This document shows positions 29,928-41,357 of a stretch of 62,000 bases of DNA, piece by piece (position 1 is the first letter of the stretch; every line of letters starts with the position of its first letter). The stretch is from Mesostigma viride (Eukaryota > Streptophyta > Mesostigmatophyceae > Mesostigmatales > Mesostigmataceae). Under the pieces are notes generated by a model. The model did no database searches. It was not told the DNA's origin and was given only the letters and a program-made list of their open reading frames with translations. Location: the NCBI GenBank assembly GCA_009746045.1, contig RPFO01000579.1, positions 1 to 62,000 of the forward strand, given 5' to 3'. The translations under genes and the position numbers were made by a program.

Positions 29928-32900
29928 TTGAGCTTTGTCTGCAGTGGTTATGAGCGTCCCGTCCTGAGGCTCAGTCACCGCGAATTTTTCTGTCCAGGAA
30001 GCAGGGTCGGGCAAGTGGCCGCGCCCTCAGGCCAGATGGTGGCCATCTCGTTCTTGGCACATGGACAGGCCACCGAGGTCAGGTCATTGACGTTGAGTGA
30101 CAGACCCGAGAGCCCGGGAGCACCGCGTGATCGCAAATATCTTGTTCCCGCCGGGCAAATTCGGGAACTACTGGGCGAGGGCGATGCGTCCGTCGAGGAT
30201 AGGATGTATGCTGTTGCTGAGGAAGATGACACCGTTCTCGTGTGTCCTCATCGTGAAGGCGACAATGAGTGGTTCCTTCCTCTTTCCACTAGACACACGT
30301 ATACCATTCGCGTACACCTTTGCGATATGGAGTTTGTGGACCTGCCCCGACCCGTCCAGGAGGAACCTAGTTCACCAGCCGAGGGTACGAACGAACAACC
30401 GGAGGTTGCCGCCCCGGGCAATCCTCGCGGTGCGGTTTCTCCTCCGCCACCTGATCGCCGTGGTGCTGACGATGTTTTAAAGCCGCACCGCGCGCCAGGA
30501 GAAAGTACCGAGAGCCCAGAAGTTCCGAACAACCCATCGGCTGGCGCGCCGGAAGCCACACATCACCTCGACAATCACCCGCCCGTTGTTCACCCTGGCA
30601 ATCACGTGAATAACATCGGCACCGGTCATTCCACTCCGCCTGATGGACCCAGTAACTCCACTGTCGGCGGGGTGGACACGGCCGCACTTGTTCCAAATGC
30701 TGGGGGCCCAGCTGCTCGCGATGATGACATGCCGACGGTTGCTGACGACAACATGGTGACGTTTGCTCACGATGACATCCCGGCGGTTGCTGACGGTGAC
30801 GAGCCGTTTGCCACGCCGATTGAGCAGCGTGGGAGACGCGGGCGTAAGAGGAACGGTCTGGGGAAGGAACTGGCGGACGGCTCTCCCGGGGGTCAGCAGG
30901 GGGAGCCAGGCCAGCCACGGGACAGCGATACCGAATGCCGAGCCCACAAAGGCAAGAGGGCTGGGAAGAAAGCGGAGGAAGGGGAAGGTTCTACTGGCAA
31001 CCCGCACGAGCATGGGAAGCTCGTGCGTTGCCGAGGGAGGCCCAGCACCCACCCAAACGTGCTTTGGCTCTTCAAGGATGTGCTCAAGGTCGACGAGGAG
31101 CTCTACATAGACGTTTGGGAGTGGCCGGTTAAAAAGAGAAAGGGGGAAGCTGAGCAGACGGGAGAGGGGGCCCCTGGGGGGGACAGTGAGGAGGAGAAAG
31201 GGGAGGAAAATGAGGAGGAGAATGAGGGAGAGTATTGGGACGAGATTGAGGAGAAGAATGAGGAGGAGAATGAGGATGAGGATGAGGGGGATGGGGAGGA
31301 GAATGGGGAGATAAAAACTGGGCAATACGAGGAGGTGTATGAGGAGGAGGCTGATGAGGAGGAGGTTGATGAGGTGAAGGAGAGGAACAAGCTCAAGCTT
31401 GGCTACGTCCGTAAACGCGGTCGCAAGGCGAACGAATATGATACTAGTATTCAATGTCTCTGCAAGCCTGACTGCTCCTTCCTGTGCCTGTCCCCTGCCC
31501 ATTTTGAGCGGCATGTAACCGGCGCCCGGCACGACGCGATGAGCAACATCATCCGCAGGATCACAGGGAAGAGCCTCAAAAGGACCCTAGCAGAGGAGCT
31601 GGCCAAGAGGAAGAACAAGGACCAGCCAGCTCCTGAGGACGAGCTACCAGTCAGGCGTGACGAGCCAGGTCCTATGGCACGGGTCCCACGAACTAACCAG
31701 CCAGCTCTTACCGGCATCCAGCCAGCTCCTCTAGGCACCTCGTCAGGTACCCTACCGCTAGCTCTTGCCGGCAACCAGCCAGCTCGACTTGTAGGGGAGC
31801 GGCAACCAGGTGACCAACGGCAGCCAGGTACCCAGCAGCTGGCTCCTGGCGTAGGTGGCATGCCAATCAGGAGGAGTGACCAGCCAGCGGCTGTCGGCGG
31901 CACGCGCGCCACCGGTGCCCCTGGGCCCACTGGGCCCACTGGGCCTGCTTCGGGGAGGTACTTGCGCGGAGGCGGGGCGCCCGGGCCACGGGCCACTCCC
32001 CAGCCGGAGGATCCGAGGACGCTGCTGCCAGCTGGGGGGACGATGGCCCCAGGCGTGCCAACAGGTGGGGCCCTGACAGCAGGCGTTCTGCAATGGGAGG
32101 TTGATCCCCACCCCCACCCAGGCACGGAAGACGACCCCCGGTTGCAAGCAAGCCCGTGGGAGCCGGGAACTTTTCGAAGGGACGAGCCTGGGCAGACCAG
32201 GGTACCGTTGCCGGTGGGTGTAATGGGTGGAGCTGGACGCCATGGCGGGGTTGGTGTGAGGGACGGTGGAGGCCATAATGGTGCGGAGAGTGCGAATGGT
32301 GGCCGCGGCGGAAGAAACGGGGGGGTATATCATGTGGCGGATGTTGAGATCGACGGAAATGGAGTCCGTCAGGCGCCCAGTGGCGACGATACCAGGGTCC
32401 CTTGTGCGTTTTGCGAGGGGATGATTAATCCTTTGTCCACCACCACCAGTAATCTTGGCCGGGCTGCTGTGGAGGGCGGGCGGGGGGGTGAACCAGCTAT
32501 TATGTACTGTTCTGACGATTGTCGGAACAAGGGCACCCTGGTCGCCCTTGGCGCGTTCCCTGCAATGAGTCCCCACCAGCATCACGAGCATCTGCCACGG
32601 TCGGTTGATGAGTGGGTGCGTTTGGCCCAGGCGGCGGCGGCGGAGGAGGAGGAGGAAGATGAGGAGGATGGTAATGAGGAGGAGGAGGCGGACGAGGATG
32701 CATCCCCCCTTCAGGGTCATGTGTCTTTGTTGGAGGAGGTGGGCGGAGCGGACGACGGCTTCACCGTGCGCCTGTGCACGTGGAAGCGACTGCACAAGCA
32801 GGACATCCCAAGAAAGGACAAGTGCATGCGCGAGTCCGTGATCAACCTGATTCGCCCCCCCACCGGACAGGATCAGGATTACAATAACTTCATGGAACCG

Positions 32901-33500
32901 CAAGGGCCGCGTGCTGCTGGGGCTGCCCGCCCTGCCAGGGACCCTCGTGGTGCATCCGCGGTTGGCATTCTCGGGCGGATGAATACATCCTCAGGGGCAG
33001 GCCCCTCCCGGCAAGTGCCAGGCGCTGCCGCGGGCACCGCGGGGGGGCTTAACTTGGATCGGGCAACCACCTTTGTATTCGCAATGAGCCATCGGGGGCT
33101 CGTGGTCGCGGCGGCGTTGTTCCGTTGCTTTGGCACGGCACTGGCCGACGTGCCTTTCTTTGCCGCCAAGGGGTGCGGCGGGCCGGCCGGTACCAGCGAG
33201 CGAGCGAATGTTCAGAGGCTGCTGTGGAACCTGCAGGGCGTGCTCCGCGCCCTGGGCATGTGCAAGGTCGTCTTGCACGCACCTGACCAGGACAAGGTCG
33301 TCTTGCACGCACCTGCCCAGGACGGCCCAGCGAGGCGAGGAGGGTCTGGTACTCGGGAAAGCCTCGCCTCGTTTCTGAAGTTGCGCTGCGGCTTTCGGCG
33401 AGTGGAAAATAGAGAACGGGGCGACCTTGAATACAACAACGAGCTGTTTGGTTTCTGTCAGGGGGACCGGCCTTTATATGTGTTGGAGGCTGCGCCTTGA
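29928..33500 (+). CDS. TPL-binding-domain / degenerate PHD / GNAT-like nuclear protein
   Basis: The frame is open from TTG 29928 to TGA 33500 (up to 1190 codons). The first in-frame ATG is 30035, unless a 5' exon joins at the acceptor-like 29942. Residues about 387-405 are WLFKDVLKVDEELYIDVWEW followed by the basic KKRK, a likely nuclear signal. A long Glu-rich stretch spans about 420-487. Residues about 507-555 (IQCLCKPDC, then LSPAHFERHV, then GKSL) match the TPL-binding (Jas-type) domain found in plant IDM1-like proteins. About 825-865 is a partial zinc-finger pattern (CAFC ... YCSDDC). The C-terminal 140 residues share RCFGTALADVPFFAA with the divergent neighbour, but the acetyl-CoA loop glycines are poorly kept, so catalysis is doubtful. 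Pro/Gly-rich repeats lie between. Confidence 0.75.
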   Translation: MSFVCSGYERPVLRLSHREFFCPGSRVGQVAAPSGQMVAISFLAHGQATEVRSLTLSDRPESPGAPRDRKYLVPAGQIRELLGEGDASVEDRMYAVAEEDDTVLVCPHREGDNEWFLPLSTRHTYTIRVHLCDMEFVDLPRPVQEEPSSPAEGTNEQPEVAAPGNPRGAVSPPPPDRRGADDVLKPHRAPGESTESPEVPNNPSAGAPEATHHLDNHPPVVHPGNHVNNIGTGHSTPPDGPSNSTVGGVDTAALVPNAGGPAARDDDMPTVADDNMVTFAHDDIPAVADGDEPFATPIEQRGRRGRKRNGLGKELADGSPGGQQGEPGQPRDSDTECRAHKGKRAGKKAEEGEGSTGNPHEHGKLVRCRGRPSTHPNVLWLFKDVLKVDEELYIDVWEWPVKKRKGEAEQTGEGAPGGDSEEEKGEENEEENEGEYWDEIEEKNEEENEDEDEGDGEENGEIKTGQYEEVYEEEADEEEVDEVKERNKLKLGYVRKRGRKANEYDTSIQCLCKPDCSFLCLSPAHFERHVTGARHDAMSNIIRRITGKSLKRTLAEELAKRKNKDQPAPEDELPVRRDEPGPMARVPRTNQPALTGIQPAPLGTSSGTLPLALAGNQPARLVGERQPGDQRQPGTQQLAPGVGGMPIRRSDQPAAVGGTRATGAPGPTGPTGPASGRYLRGGGAPGPRATPQPEDPRTLLPAGGTMAPGVPTGGALTAGVLQWEVDPHPHPGTEDDPRLQASPWEPGTFRRDEPGQTRVPLPVGVMGGAGRHGGVGVRDGGGHNGAESANGGRGGRNGGVYHVADVEIDGNGVRQAPSGDDTRVPCAFCEGMINPLSTTTSNLGRAAVEGGRGGEPAIMYCSDDCRNKGTLVALGAFPAMSPHQHHEHLPRSVDEWVRLAQAAAAEEEEEDEEDGNEEEEADEDASPLQGHVSLLEEVGGADDGFTVRLCTWKRLHKQDIPRKDKCMRESVINLIRPPTGQDQDYNNFMEPQGPRAAGAARPARDPRGASAVGILGRMNTSSGAGPSRQVPGAAAGTAGGLNLDRATTFVFAMSHRGLVVAAALFRCFGTALADVPFFAAKGCGGPAGTSERANVQRLLWNLQGVLRALGMCKVVLHAPDQDKVVLHAPAQDGPARRGGSGTRESLASFLKLRCGFRRVENRERGDLEYNNELFGFCQGDRPLYVLEAAP
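33264..33323 (+). repeat. 30-bp in-frame tandem duplication in the GNAT-like gene
   Basis: aaggtcgtcttgcacgcacc occurs twice in register and encodes KVVLHAPDQD then KVVLHAPAQD, a ten-residue insertion inside the acetyltransferase fold. Confidence 0.9.
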
Positions 33501-34357
33501 CGTGGTGGGCAGAGGGTTGCCGTTGGGTCGACCCTTCAAATGCTTGGTATATGAGCCGGGGCACTTGCGTGGCAGTAATGTAGTTACGGTTTGCGTCCCA
33601 GGTTAACGGCTTCTATAACATCCTGCCACCTAGCTTCTTGGTTTGACGGCGGGATCGTATGCAGCAGCGGTGTCATCTAATCCTGGATGTTAGTCATGTC
33701 AGCAGCCATGATGATTGTGTTGTTGGTTCCGTTCTTATTGGCATCATGGCTCATTGTTTATGAGCTAGATACTGGCACGTAGGCTGCGGTTGGGCTTCAA
33801 CTTCAACGTTGATTCTCAAGTTTAGCTGGCTTTCCCCTTACAAAAACTTAGATTGTTCTAGTTTACTACTGCATAAATTTGTGTTGTACGCCTTACATGT
33901 CTGTGTATGTCTGTGTGTTGCGTGTGTTTTTGCTTGAATCCATCTATGTCTAGCCTTGATACGAAATTCCATTTTCCTTGCTGTTACTACATATTTGCAC
34001 TCGATCCTGCGTGAATAAGTTCATGCACATTTAATATTTGCTTCGTTACCGACATGACTAGCTAGTTGCAGGATGGCAAGTACCATCCTGCAGCTCTCTT
34101 TAATTACTGATCATCCTAACGAAATAGCTACATGTAGCAATTAAGCTTACGTGTTGCACTATACGTGTAAATTAATTACAAACAGTGGGGGCGCGTACTC
34201 CAGTTAGCGTGCCTCAATCCCCAACGGGGGCGCGTACTCCATGGACACATGCAACCGTGCCGTTGCAGGCGGGCCCGGCTGGCCCTCTAGAGCTAGAGCT
34301 ATTGATAGGGCGTCGAACTATTGGATACATAGCTTGCTTCACCAAGACATGAGGATA

Positions 34358-34405
34358 CTGAGGACTTATGCTCACGTGACGCAGTACGTCACGTGTCTAT
34401 TGATT
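34358..34405 (+). repeat. dispersed hairpin motif, copy 3
   Basis: ctgaggacttatgctca leads into CACGTGAC-GCAGTAC-GTCACGTG, then tctattgattaaataatta. The arms equal those of copy 1 while the loop is four bases longer. Confidence 0.85.
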
Positions 34406-34689
34406 AAATAATTAAAGAGGTTACTGATCTTGGTGCTTCCACCACCAGTATGCCAGCTCTGTGACTTCCTATTCAGGACGGCGTGACAATATCAGATACC
34501 ATTAACTTGTAGAGTTCAGAGAGCACATGTGATTTCCAATCGAGCAACGTGCAAGTTACTGTCTAGCTCAAGAACGGTTTGTGTCATGCAGTGGAACCGG
34601 TGGACTCGAGAGACACACATACTTAATCTAGCCTCTAGCTGCAGGCGCCATGGCCTGAACCACTATTCTGATCCACTATGTTCATCGAA

Positions 34690-34813
34690 TTCGGTCACAC
34701 GTGCTACCCCCACCGACTTGGGTTGGTATCCTTCATAACCTCCTGCCATTTCTCTTTGCGAGTCATCTGCCCCAAGATCACATAAGCCGGGAGGCTGCCC
34801 GGTCGTGAGCCCG
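34690..34813 (-). other. dispersed repeat with conserved peptide (copy 2)
   Basis: The minus strand reads GSLPAYVILGQMTRKEKWQE followed by VMKDTNP, aligning with 18388-18500 (+). The frame breaks after the shared block. It is unrecognised, probably transposon-derived. Confidence 0.5.
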
Positions 34814-36095
34814 TTCTTCCCAGGCAATGAACTACAGACGCATTACATTTACTTGCCGTGACTACTATCAGCACGTGGCATAACAAGCCAGATTGCTTGT
34901 TGTCTCTTTGCTAACTTAGTCTCTATCCATTCGCCATGTTTCACTGGGTGCTGAACACAGCATCAGGCCCTAACTTTCCCTGGTGTGGTCGTAAGAACGT
35001 AGGCAGACCCAGTTTGCCATGCCTGACTGGTAAGAAAGTGTTGCTGCTGCCAGCTAGCTCGCGGGAAGGGCTTCCACACCGATGATGGCATAGCCTTGCC
35101 AGGAAAGCAGGGTAGCCCTCACTGTTTCAAAGTCTGTCAAGGCCAAGCATTCGGCATGACAAAGGGCACAGCGGACATTCAGACACAATGTATTGACTTT
35201 ACTGTACACCTCAGTAATGGTTCCAGGGATTAACGCCCCCTAGGTTGTGGAGAAAGTTCAGCAAGTTGTTAGAAGTATTACGGGCACAGGGCGCTTTGAA
35301 ATGTTAACCTTGGTTTGCAGCATAGCATTATCCTGCCCCTCTCCCTCCCTCCTGCTCTGCCCCCCTCATCCCCAGCCCTGCAACCCCCACGACCCCACAA
35401 CCCCCGGAGCCCCCACAACTACTCCCCTCCCCCCTCCCCCCCTCCACATTTCCCCACTGACATTTAGCAAAATGACCTCTACACGGCACTTGCAGAATAG
35501 ATCAGAACCTTCAATAGCAAGAATTTACGCAACTAGGCCTTACATGGGATTACATCAAGCCAATAGTGAGCATAGAGCGTTGGCTTACCTAGCCACGTGC
35601 ACGGCTGTATGCCGCCATGCAATATGCCCAGCAGATGGGTTGAGCAATGTGGCACCACAGCGTTGCCAAAATACGGGGCATGGGACAAAGCATACAAGCC
35701 GCACACACAAAAAGGTTTGGGTCATCAGTTCATGCATCGAATGCGGTTCAATGCACGGCAAGCAATTAATGATTCATTGCATAACAGCCATTATCGCAGC
35801 ATAGTTGAAAGACAAGTTGTTCTCACGTGACTTTGTGGTTACCAAAACCGATGTCAAGACTTGTGAACGTCACCCACCCATTCCATGGGAAATGTAATAT
35901 GCCTCGGTCTCGGCATGCATGGGCAATGCACATTACTATAATACCATCGCATGGCGCCCAGCTAGACGCATGCACAGACCATTGGCCTGTGCGTGGGTGG
36001 TGGCGTGAAATGGACCTGGGAACTCAAGCCGTCGGCCCGTCGCCACTTTTATTAAGTCAAGCTTCCATGAGTCGAGGCCCAACGGGTCAAGCCTA

Positions 36096-36150
36096 TATAA
36101 CAGCTATATAACAGCTATATAACAGCTATATAACAGCTATACAACAGTGG
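36096..36150. repeat. 12-bp tatataacagc tandem repeat
   Basis: About five copies of ctatataacagc lie just downstream (minus sense) of the candidate last exon of the BIVM-like gene. Confidence 0.9.
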
Positions 36151-38661
36151 ACAACTCAGCAAGTTGACAACTTGCAGAAAAGGCACCAAAGCCACTTGGC
36201 TCTTCTAAGGAACAGCGAATGAGGCTTAAACGTGAGCTGACCTGCACAAGGAACCCCTTGAACGTGCCAAGTCCTACTGGTTTCATGGTGACTGATAGGA
36301 TCATCTCCATGATATGACCCACTCCACCATGTGACCCACTCCACCATACGACCCACTCCACCATATGACCCACTCCACCATATGACCCACTCCACCGTGT
36401 GACCCACTCCACGATTTGACCCACTCCATAGAAACCAGCACATGCCCACCTTCTGCATGATATGATCTAATATACTAGTATGATAGTATCAATAAGGACT
36501 ATAGCACATGCCCACCTGCATGATATGATCTAATATACTAGTATGATAGTATCAATAAGGACTATAGCACATGCCCACCTTCTGCATGATATGATCTAAT
36601 ATACTAGTGTGATAGTATCAATAAGGACTATAGCACATGCCCACCTTCTGGCCAGGCCTTGCCGCGAGTATCTGTCGCACACAACGCTCCTTGCGGCCGT
36701 AGCCTGCTTCCGCCGTCCACTCCCTGCGCCGCCACCCCCACCATCGGTCGTGCGGCACCAGGTCCAAGGCCAGGCAAAGAGCAAAGTGAGGGGAGGAGCA
36801 AACACACGCAAAAAGGCCAGGCCAGGCAAAGTGCCAGGCAAAGCAACAGGCCAGGTAAGGCAAATAACCAAGTCAGTAATAAGGGCTTTGGGCAAGCAAC
36901 GAGCTCAGAAAGCAGAGGACCCGCTCGGCAAGGGGAGAAATCCCTGTGAAACCAAAGAAGCTGCTTACTAAAGTTATTACTGGGCAATTCTGTGAATGCT
37001 GATTATATAACTAGACCGAATCAAAAGTGCTAATAACATCAAGTCAGAATATCAAGTGAATGCTTATTAAATAACTTGCACAGACCAAGAGTGAAAATCC
37101 CATCAAGCCGGAAGAACAGAAAGGTAGATGTCAGATACCGTGTGCCCCTGAAGGGCGGGCCTTTCAAGAATGAAGTTTCCCATGCATGCACACTGGCACA
37201 TGGCAGTGTACCGAGGGCCCTGGGGCAGCTCAACCTGAGAGTTTGCTGGGCCTTCTGCAGGCTGAGCAAATATATACTACTATATATAGTATGGGATAGC
37301 CTGCTAGCGACCACGGAAGAAGTCGCAAGTTGCAATAACTCATTATTGCAGTGGCAACAACCCACCGAAACTGGGATCCTACCAAAACACTTGACAGGCG
37401 ATCACAAGACGACAATGACCAGGTCAGAGACATGCTTGCATAAGCCCGCCACTTGCATGCCTAGATAGATCTAACCCCTATCTATCGGTGGCACCCCAGT
37501 GGCTATATATATAACCCCTATCTATCCTAACCCCTGTCTATCGGTGGCACCGGTCGACAGGTGGGGTATATAGACAGGTGGCATAGATATACAGTTGCCG
37601 CATACTGTTGTGTTCCTGTACCGGGTGGCATGAATGGGCTAGTCGTCGTTCTCCGAATGGAAGATCAGCGCCCAGCGCGGGGTGCATGAGCCACATTCCC
37701 ATCGAGCTTGCCATCTAGTTGTACCTGGTGGCGTAGACGGGCGAGTAGTGGTTCTCCAAATGGAAGATCAGGGCGCAGCAAGGGCGGGCGAGCCAAGCCT
37801 TGAGAGCCGCCCAGTGCTCTGCCACCACCTGTTCCGAGTCGGTTGGAGTCAGCTGCCATGTGGCGTCCCAAGGAAAACGTGTCCGTCCAAAAATGCGATG
37901 ATGTAGCGTGGGAAGGTTTGGTAGGAAGCGAAAGATGAGGTCAGACACCTAGCGTACTCAGCCATAGCCACGCACGAATGGATCATATCTAATAAATACC
38001 TTGTTCATTAAAACAGAGGTTAGGTACATGAATCCCGTTTCAGGAATAGTTATGCATTAATGGATCTCATTGTGAGCATGACATGGAAACCAGTCACCTC
38101 AGAACTATTCCATGACATAACCCTGTTAGGACTTGGAAACAACAATGATGCTGCAATGACCCTGATCACGGTGTCATGCGAGACCCTCATCATCAACTAT
38201 GGAGCAAGGCCTTGTGCCACGGGTGCCGTAGGAAGCTGCTGCCGCGCTCAAAGTGAGAAAGTCGTACACAGCACCAAGACATATACACCACATGTATGCT
38301 GCAAACATGCTACACATAACAAAGGCGAAAAAATATATACAGAATATAAATATATATACTACTGTAGTCTAGTAGTGTAGTAGCAGTACTACTCTGCTGC
38401 TGTTGGATGTATTCGGTCCATGACACATACAGGCCCTCTCTGTAATGGCATCAGAGCCCAAGCGTATACAAACGCGGTGTCCGACCCCTTTATGGGGTGC
38501 TTCATGCACCAGAGCGGGAGGCCATCCCAAAAGAGATTACCTTGCAAAGCGGTAGGGAGGCAACCTTACGCAGAGACTTATTCAGGACACTGCCACCCGT
38601 GGATATTCTATCGCTCTCAACCGTAACAATGCCATCGTCTTCTCCCCTGGTCGTTCCGCCA
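36137..38661 (-). CDS. gene with BIVM-like HL-NHY-REW motif (partial model)
   Basis: Two exons are well supported: 37948-37725 (acceptor GCTAG, donor GTACAA) and 36723-36645 (acceptor GCGCAG, donor GTGGGC). They join in frame to give LIFHLENHYSPVYATREW, and then VRQILAARPGQK. From memory this resembles the HYxLIxAxREW / ILtaRxGQxP block of BIVM-like proteins, which have a papain-like fold; function unknown. An upstream exon ending at donor 38541 (start 38661 or 38646; ISTGGSVLNKSLRKVASLPL) also joins in phase. A candidate last exon at 36241-36137 joins in phase but lacks family similarity. Further 5' exons were not found. Both firm exons have decoy copies of their 3' ends in the following intron. 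Confidence 0.6.
36308..36428. repeat. 17-bp tandem repeat, seven copies
   Basis: Degenerate units of catatgacccactccac repeat in the minus-strand intron before the candidate last exon. Confidence 0.9.
36437..36650 (-). repeat. 63-66-bp repeats of exon end and 5' splice site
   Basis: On the minus strand the exon tail AGAAG and donor GTGGGCATGTGCTATAG are followed by three more copies. Shared blocks start at plus-strand 36633, 36567, 36504 and 36438. The first and third intronic copies keep CAGAAG plus GTGGGC; the middle one lacks the AAG. Between them lies a constant AT-rich segment. Confidence 0.9.
37618..37690 (-). repeat. decoy copy of BIVM-like exon end and 5' splice site
   Basis: The minus strand has ctgatcttccattcggagaa (copy) against ctgatcttccatttggagaa (exon). 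The copy continues to GCCACCCG then GTACAGG, paralleling GCCACCAG then GTACAAC. The decoy donor (37621) is 103 bp downstream of the real one (37724). Confidence 0.88.
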
Positions 38662-38718
38662 CTGTGAATGGTACCACCGCCGCTTTCGCAGGGCGACCCC
38701 CTTGGATCGTGAACACAT

Positions 38719-39020
38719 TCCATGCCGTAGACTAGTCCATTAGATGTCCATGCCGTAGAGGAGCAGCACATGCCGTAGACTAGTCCATCAGATGTCCATG
38801 CCGTAGAGGAGCAGCACATGCCGTAGACTATTCCATCAGATGTCCATGCCGTAGAGGAGCAGCACATGCCGTAGACTATTCCATCAGATGTCCATGCCGT
38901 AGAGGAGCAGCACATGCCGTAGACTATTCCATCAGATGTCCATGCCGTAGAGGAGCAGCACATGCCGTAGACTAGTCCATCAGATGTCCATGCCGTAGAG
39001 GAGCAGCACATGCCGTAGAC
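38719..39020. repeat. 48-bp tandem repeat, six to seven copies
   Basis: Units starting catgccgtagact with gaggagcagca repeat at 48 bp (38721, 38769, 38817 and on). Because 48 is a multiple of three, the minus strand stays open as a 16-residue repeat (VYGMCCSSTAWTSDG plus I or L). It lies directly upstream of the first candidate BIVM-like exon, and a coding role is unsupported. Confidence 0.92.
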
Positions 39021-41357
39021 TATTACATATATGTGGCGGTCCTGCTGCCGCTTCGAGCTGTCTTCTGCCCCAGTCATCGTGATACTGTTTGCCTAGCGTT
39101 GCCCAGTAACGTGTTGCAAGTAGTCACAAGAGATCGATCAAGCGAGTACCTGGCGGTCCCGCTGCCGCTTTGGGCCGTCTTATGCCCTGGTCTAGTCGGC
39201 CCTTGTCTAGTACACATTATTGTTCTGTTTGGTACCTCATAGTCCTGCTTTCGCTTCGTCCCGGCCGCCCCCATGACGCACCACGTCCGCACCGACGCCG
39301 CAACGCCGTGCCTGGATCAGACCACAACCGATGGATAGGTGCGCACACGCAACCACATGCGAGTGAATGCCGAACGGCACACGCACAGCAATGAGGGCAC
39401 AGGGGCTATTCGCTAATGGCGACGCGACGCCGTGCACCTGGATCAAGCATTCAAGCTACACGATCACGAGCCCATGCACAACCAAACACGTGACAATCCG
39501 GAACAGTCCACGCACACCAGTGTAATTATAATTTTTGGCCTTGCTTTGCTTTGCATGCATCACCACAGTGTAGGCTATAAGGACATGAAGGCGATCGGTG
39601 GAAGGTGATGCCGTAGCTGCACGAAACACAGGACCACGCACATCAAAACTCCCGTCAATCCTTCCCGGTTCCATCCTTCAAACATATGTGGTTCACACAC
39701 AGATAAGGACATTGAGGCAAGTTCCTGATGGTGACGCGACACCTGGATCAAATCAAACGGTCACACGCCCATGCATGGTCCCATCACGGTCCCATCATCA
39801 TCGTGGGCTTGCAGACAACGTTTAATGTTTGCACGGCCTGTTCGCAGACAACGGTGGACGTTGGCACGGCCTGATTGCAGACAACGGTTAACGTTTGCAC
39901 AGCCTGATTGCAGACAACGGTTTACGCTTGCACGACCTTGCGCGATGACATGCCCATGCATGACGCCCATGCATGACACGCCCATGCAAACTACACGCTG
40001 ATACACACACCCATACACAACAGCACATACTTGTGCACAAACATGCACCCAAACACATAAAATGCTCTGCATGTAATGCAGTACAGCATGAGAGGCTTTA
40101 ATGACTAAATCACAACGGAAGCCACTATAGCGGCTACAACACCATAGTGACCAGAGCCAAGACGATGCTGGAGTGGGCAATCTTATAACGACTGGGGCAA
40201 CTGTGATGCTGACATGGTCACGGGCGCTGCCATGGGGACTACAAAAGTAGCAACCGTGGCGGTGACTATAGTGCCTATGCGTGACCACCGCACTATAATC
40301 GATCAATAAACTTATCAAGTGACACAGTATATGGTGATAGGGCACTCATGCAGCTGCCAGGCTACCACAGCCTCTAACAGAGGCGACTAAGAGAATTGCA
40401 AGGGTTTAAGAAAGCAGCATAGCTTGTAATGTGGCTGCCTGGAGACCATCGGATCCAGAAGAGATCACTATGGCGATGGTAAGGGTTGTCAGCTACGGAA
40501 AGAGGCACCGTGGCCGTGAGGCACGCACGCGGCGGCCAGCCGACCGCAGTATAGCTACTATTGAAGGTAGTAAACCAACTACTCATATGGTTGCATGGCC
40601 ACAAAGCACGTACGTGGCGGCCAGGTGCTTGATGGCCTTCATGAGTCGCTCGTTGCCAACAGGGGCCGTGCTGCACCGTTGATTTGTCGGATATGATCAG
40701 ACAAGGACACATAGCAAGGACGTTCCGTACGAAGAATTATTAGTCGCTTGTTGTCCACATGGGCCGGTCTGCAGAATTGAAAATAAAGATACCATGATAA
40801 ATAGGCATTCAAGAGCACAAAATAAAAACAGGCATCCACGAGCAAATAAATAAATAAATAGTCATTCCTGGGCAAATAGGAATAGAGGCATGGGTCGCTC
40901 GCATGAGTGGGTCAGAATGAGAGGCCCAGGGTGGAAAATGCCATGATAACGCGCCTTCCTTCCGAGCCAAATAAGCGATAATCCTTGCGGCAAACAGTCC
41001 GCTAATCTTCCCTGTATACTCTGCGTAGAAAGACATTTTCTTAAGTACAACAAGAGGGAACCTGGAGCACAGAAAGACAAACAGGGGAAGTGTGTAGTGC
41101 CCCTCTCCTTCATTCGCGGCTTCAGTAGGAAATGCTGGATAGGTACTAGATAATAGGGAGACACGCCATGCTTATCAAAGTAGGTATTTCAAGTGATAAT
41201 AACATCCCACCAACCCTAGTGTACCAGTGGTCAGATAGTCTCCTCCACTAATTTGACATGTGGGCACTATACATTATTCCATCTCCCGCTACCATCCAAT
41301 TCCTTGATGACCCCCCAACCCAACTGCAACAACCCAATCCCCCTCCTTGTCCCCCCC
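39021..41357. other. unassigned region
   Basis: No gene was supported. A 33-bp gcagacaacg repeat with four copies occupies 39811-39941. It presumably holds the 3' end of the SPRY gene transcript and the 5' part of the BIVM-like gene. Confidence 0.5.

Larger units (their letters stand above)
33501..36136. other. unassigned region with dispersed repeats
   Basis: No gene could be supported. It holds a hairpin-motif copy (34358-34405), the second conserved-peptide repeat (34690-34813, minus), a possible third diverged copy near 33605-33640, and a C-rich tract (35335-35455). On the minus strand AATAAA near 36050 could be the polyadenylation signal of the gene ending at 36137. Confidence 0.5.

Noticed and set aside
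40809-41036. Extra SPRY-gene exon (AEYTGKISGLFAARII)
   Set aside because: An acceptor is present, but there is no supported donor connection and an in-frame stop already ends the gene model at 41358.
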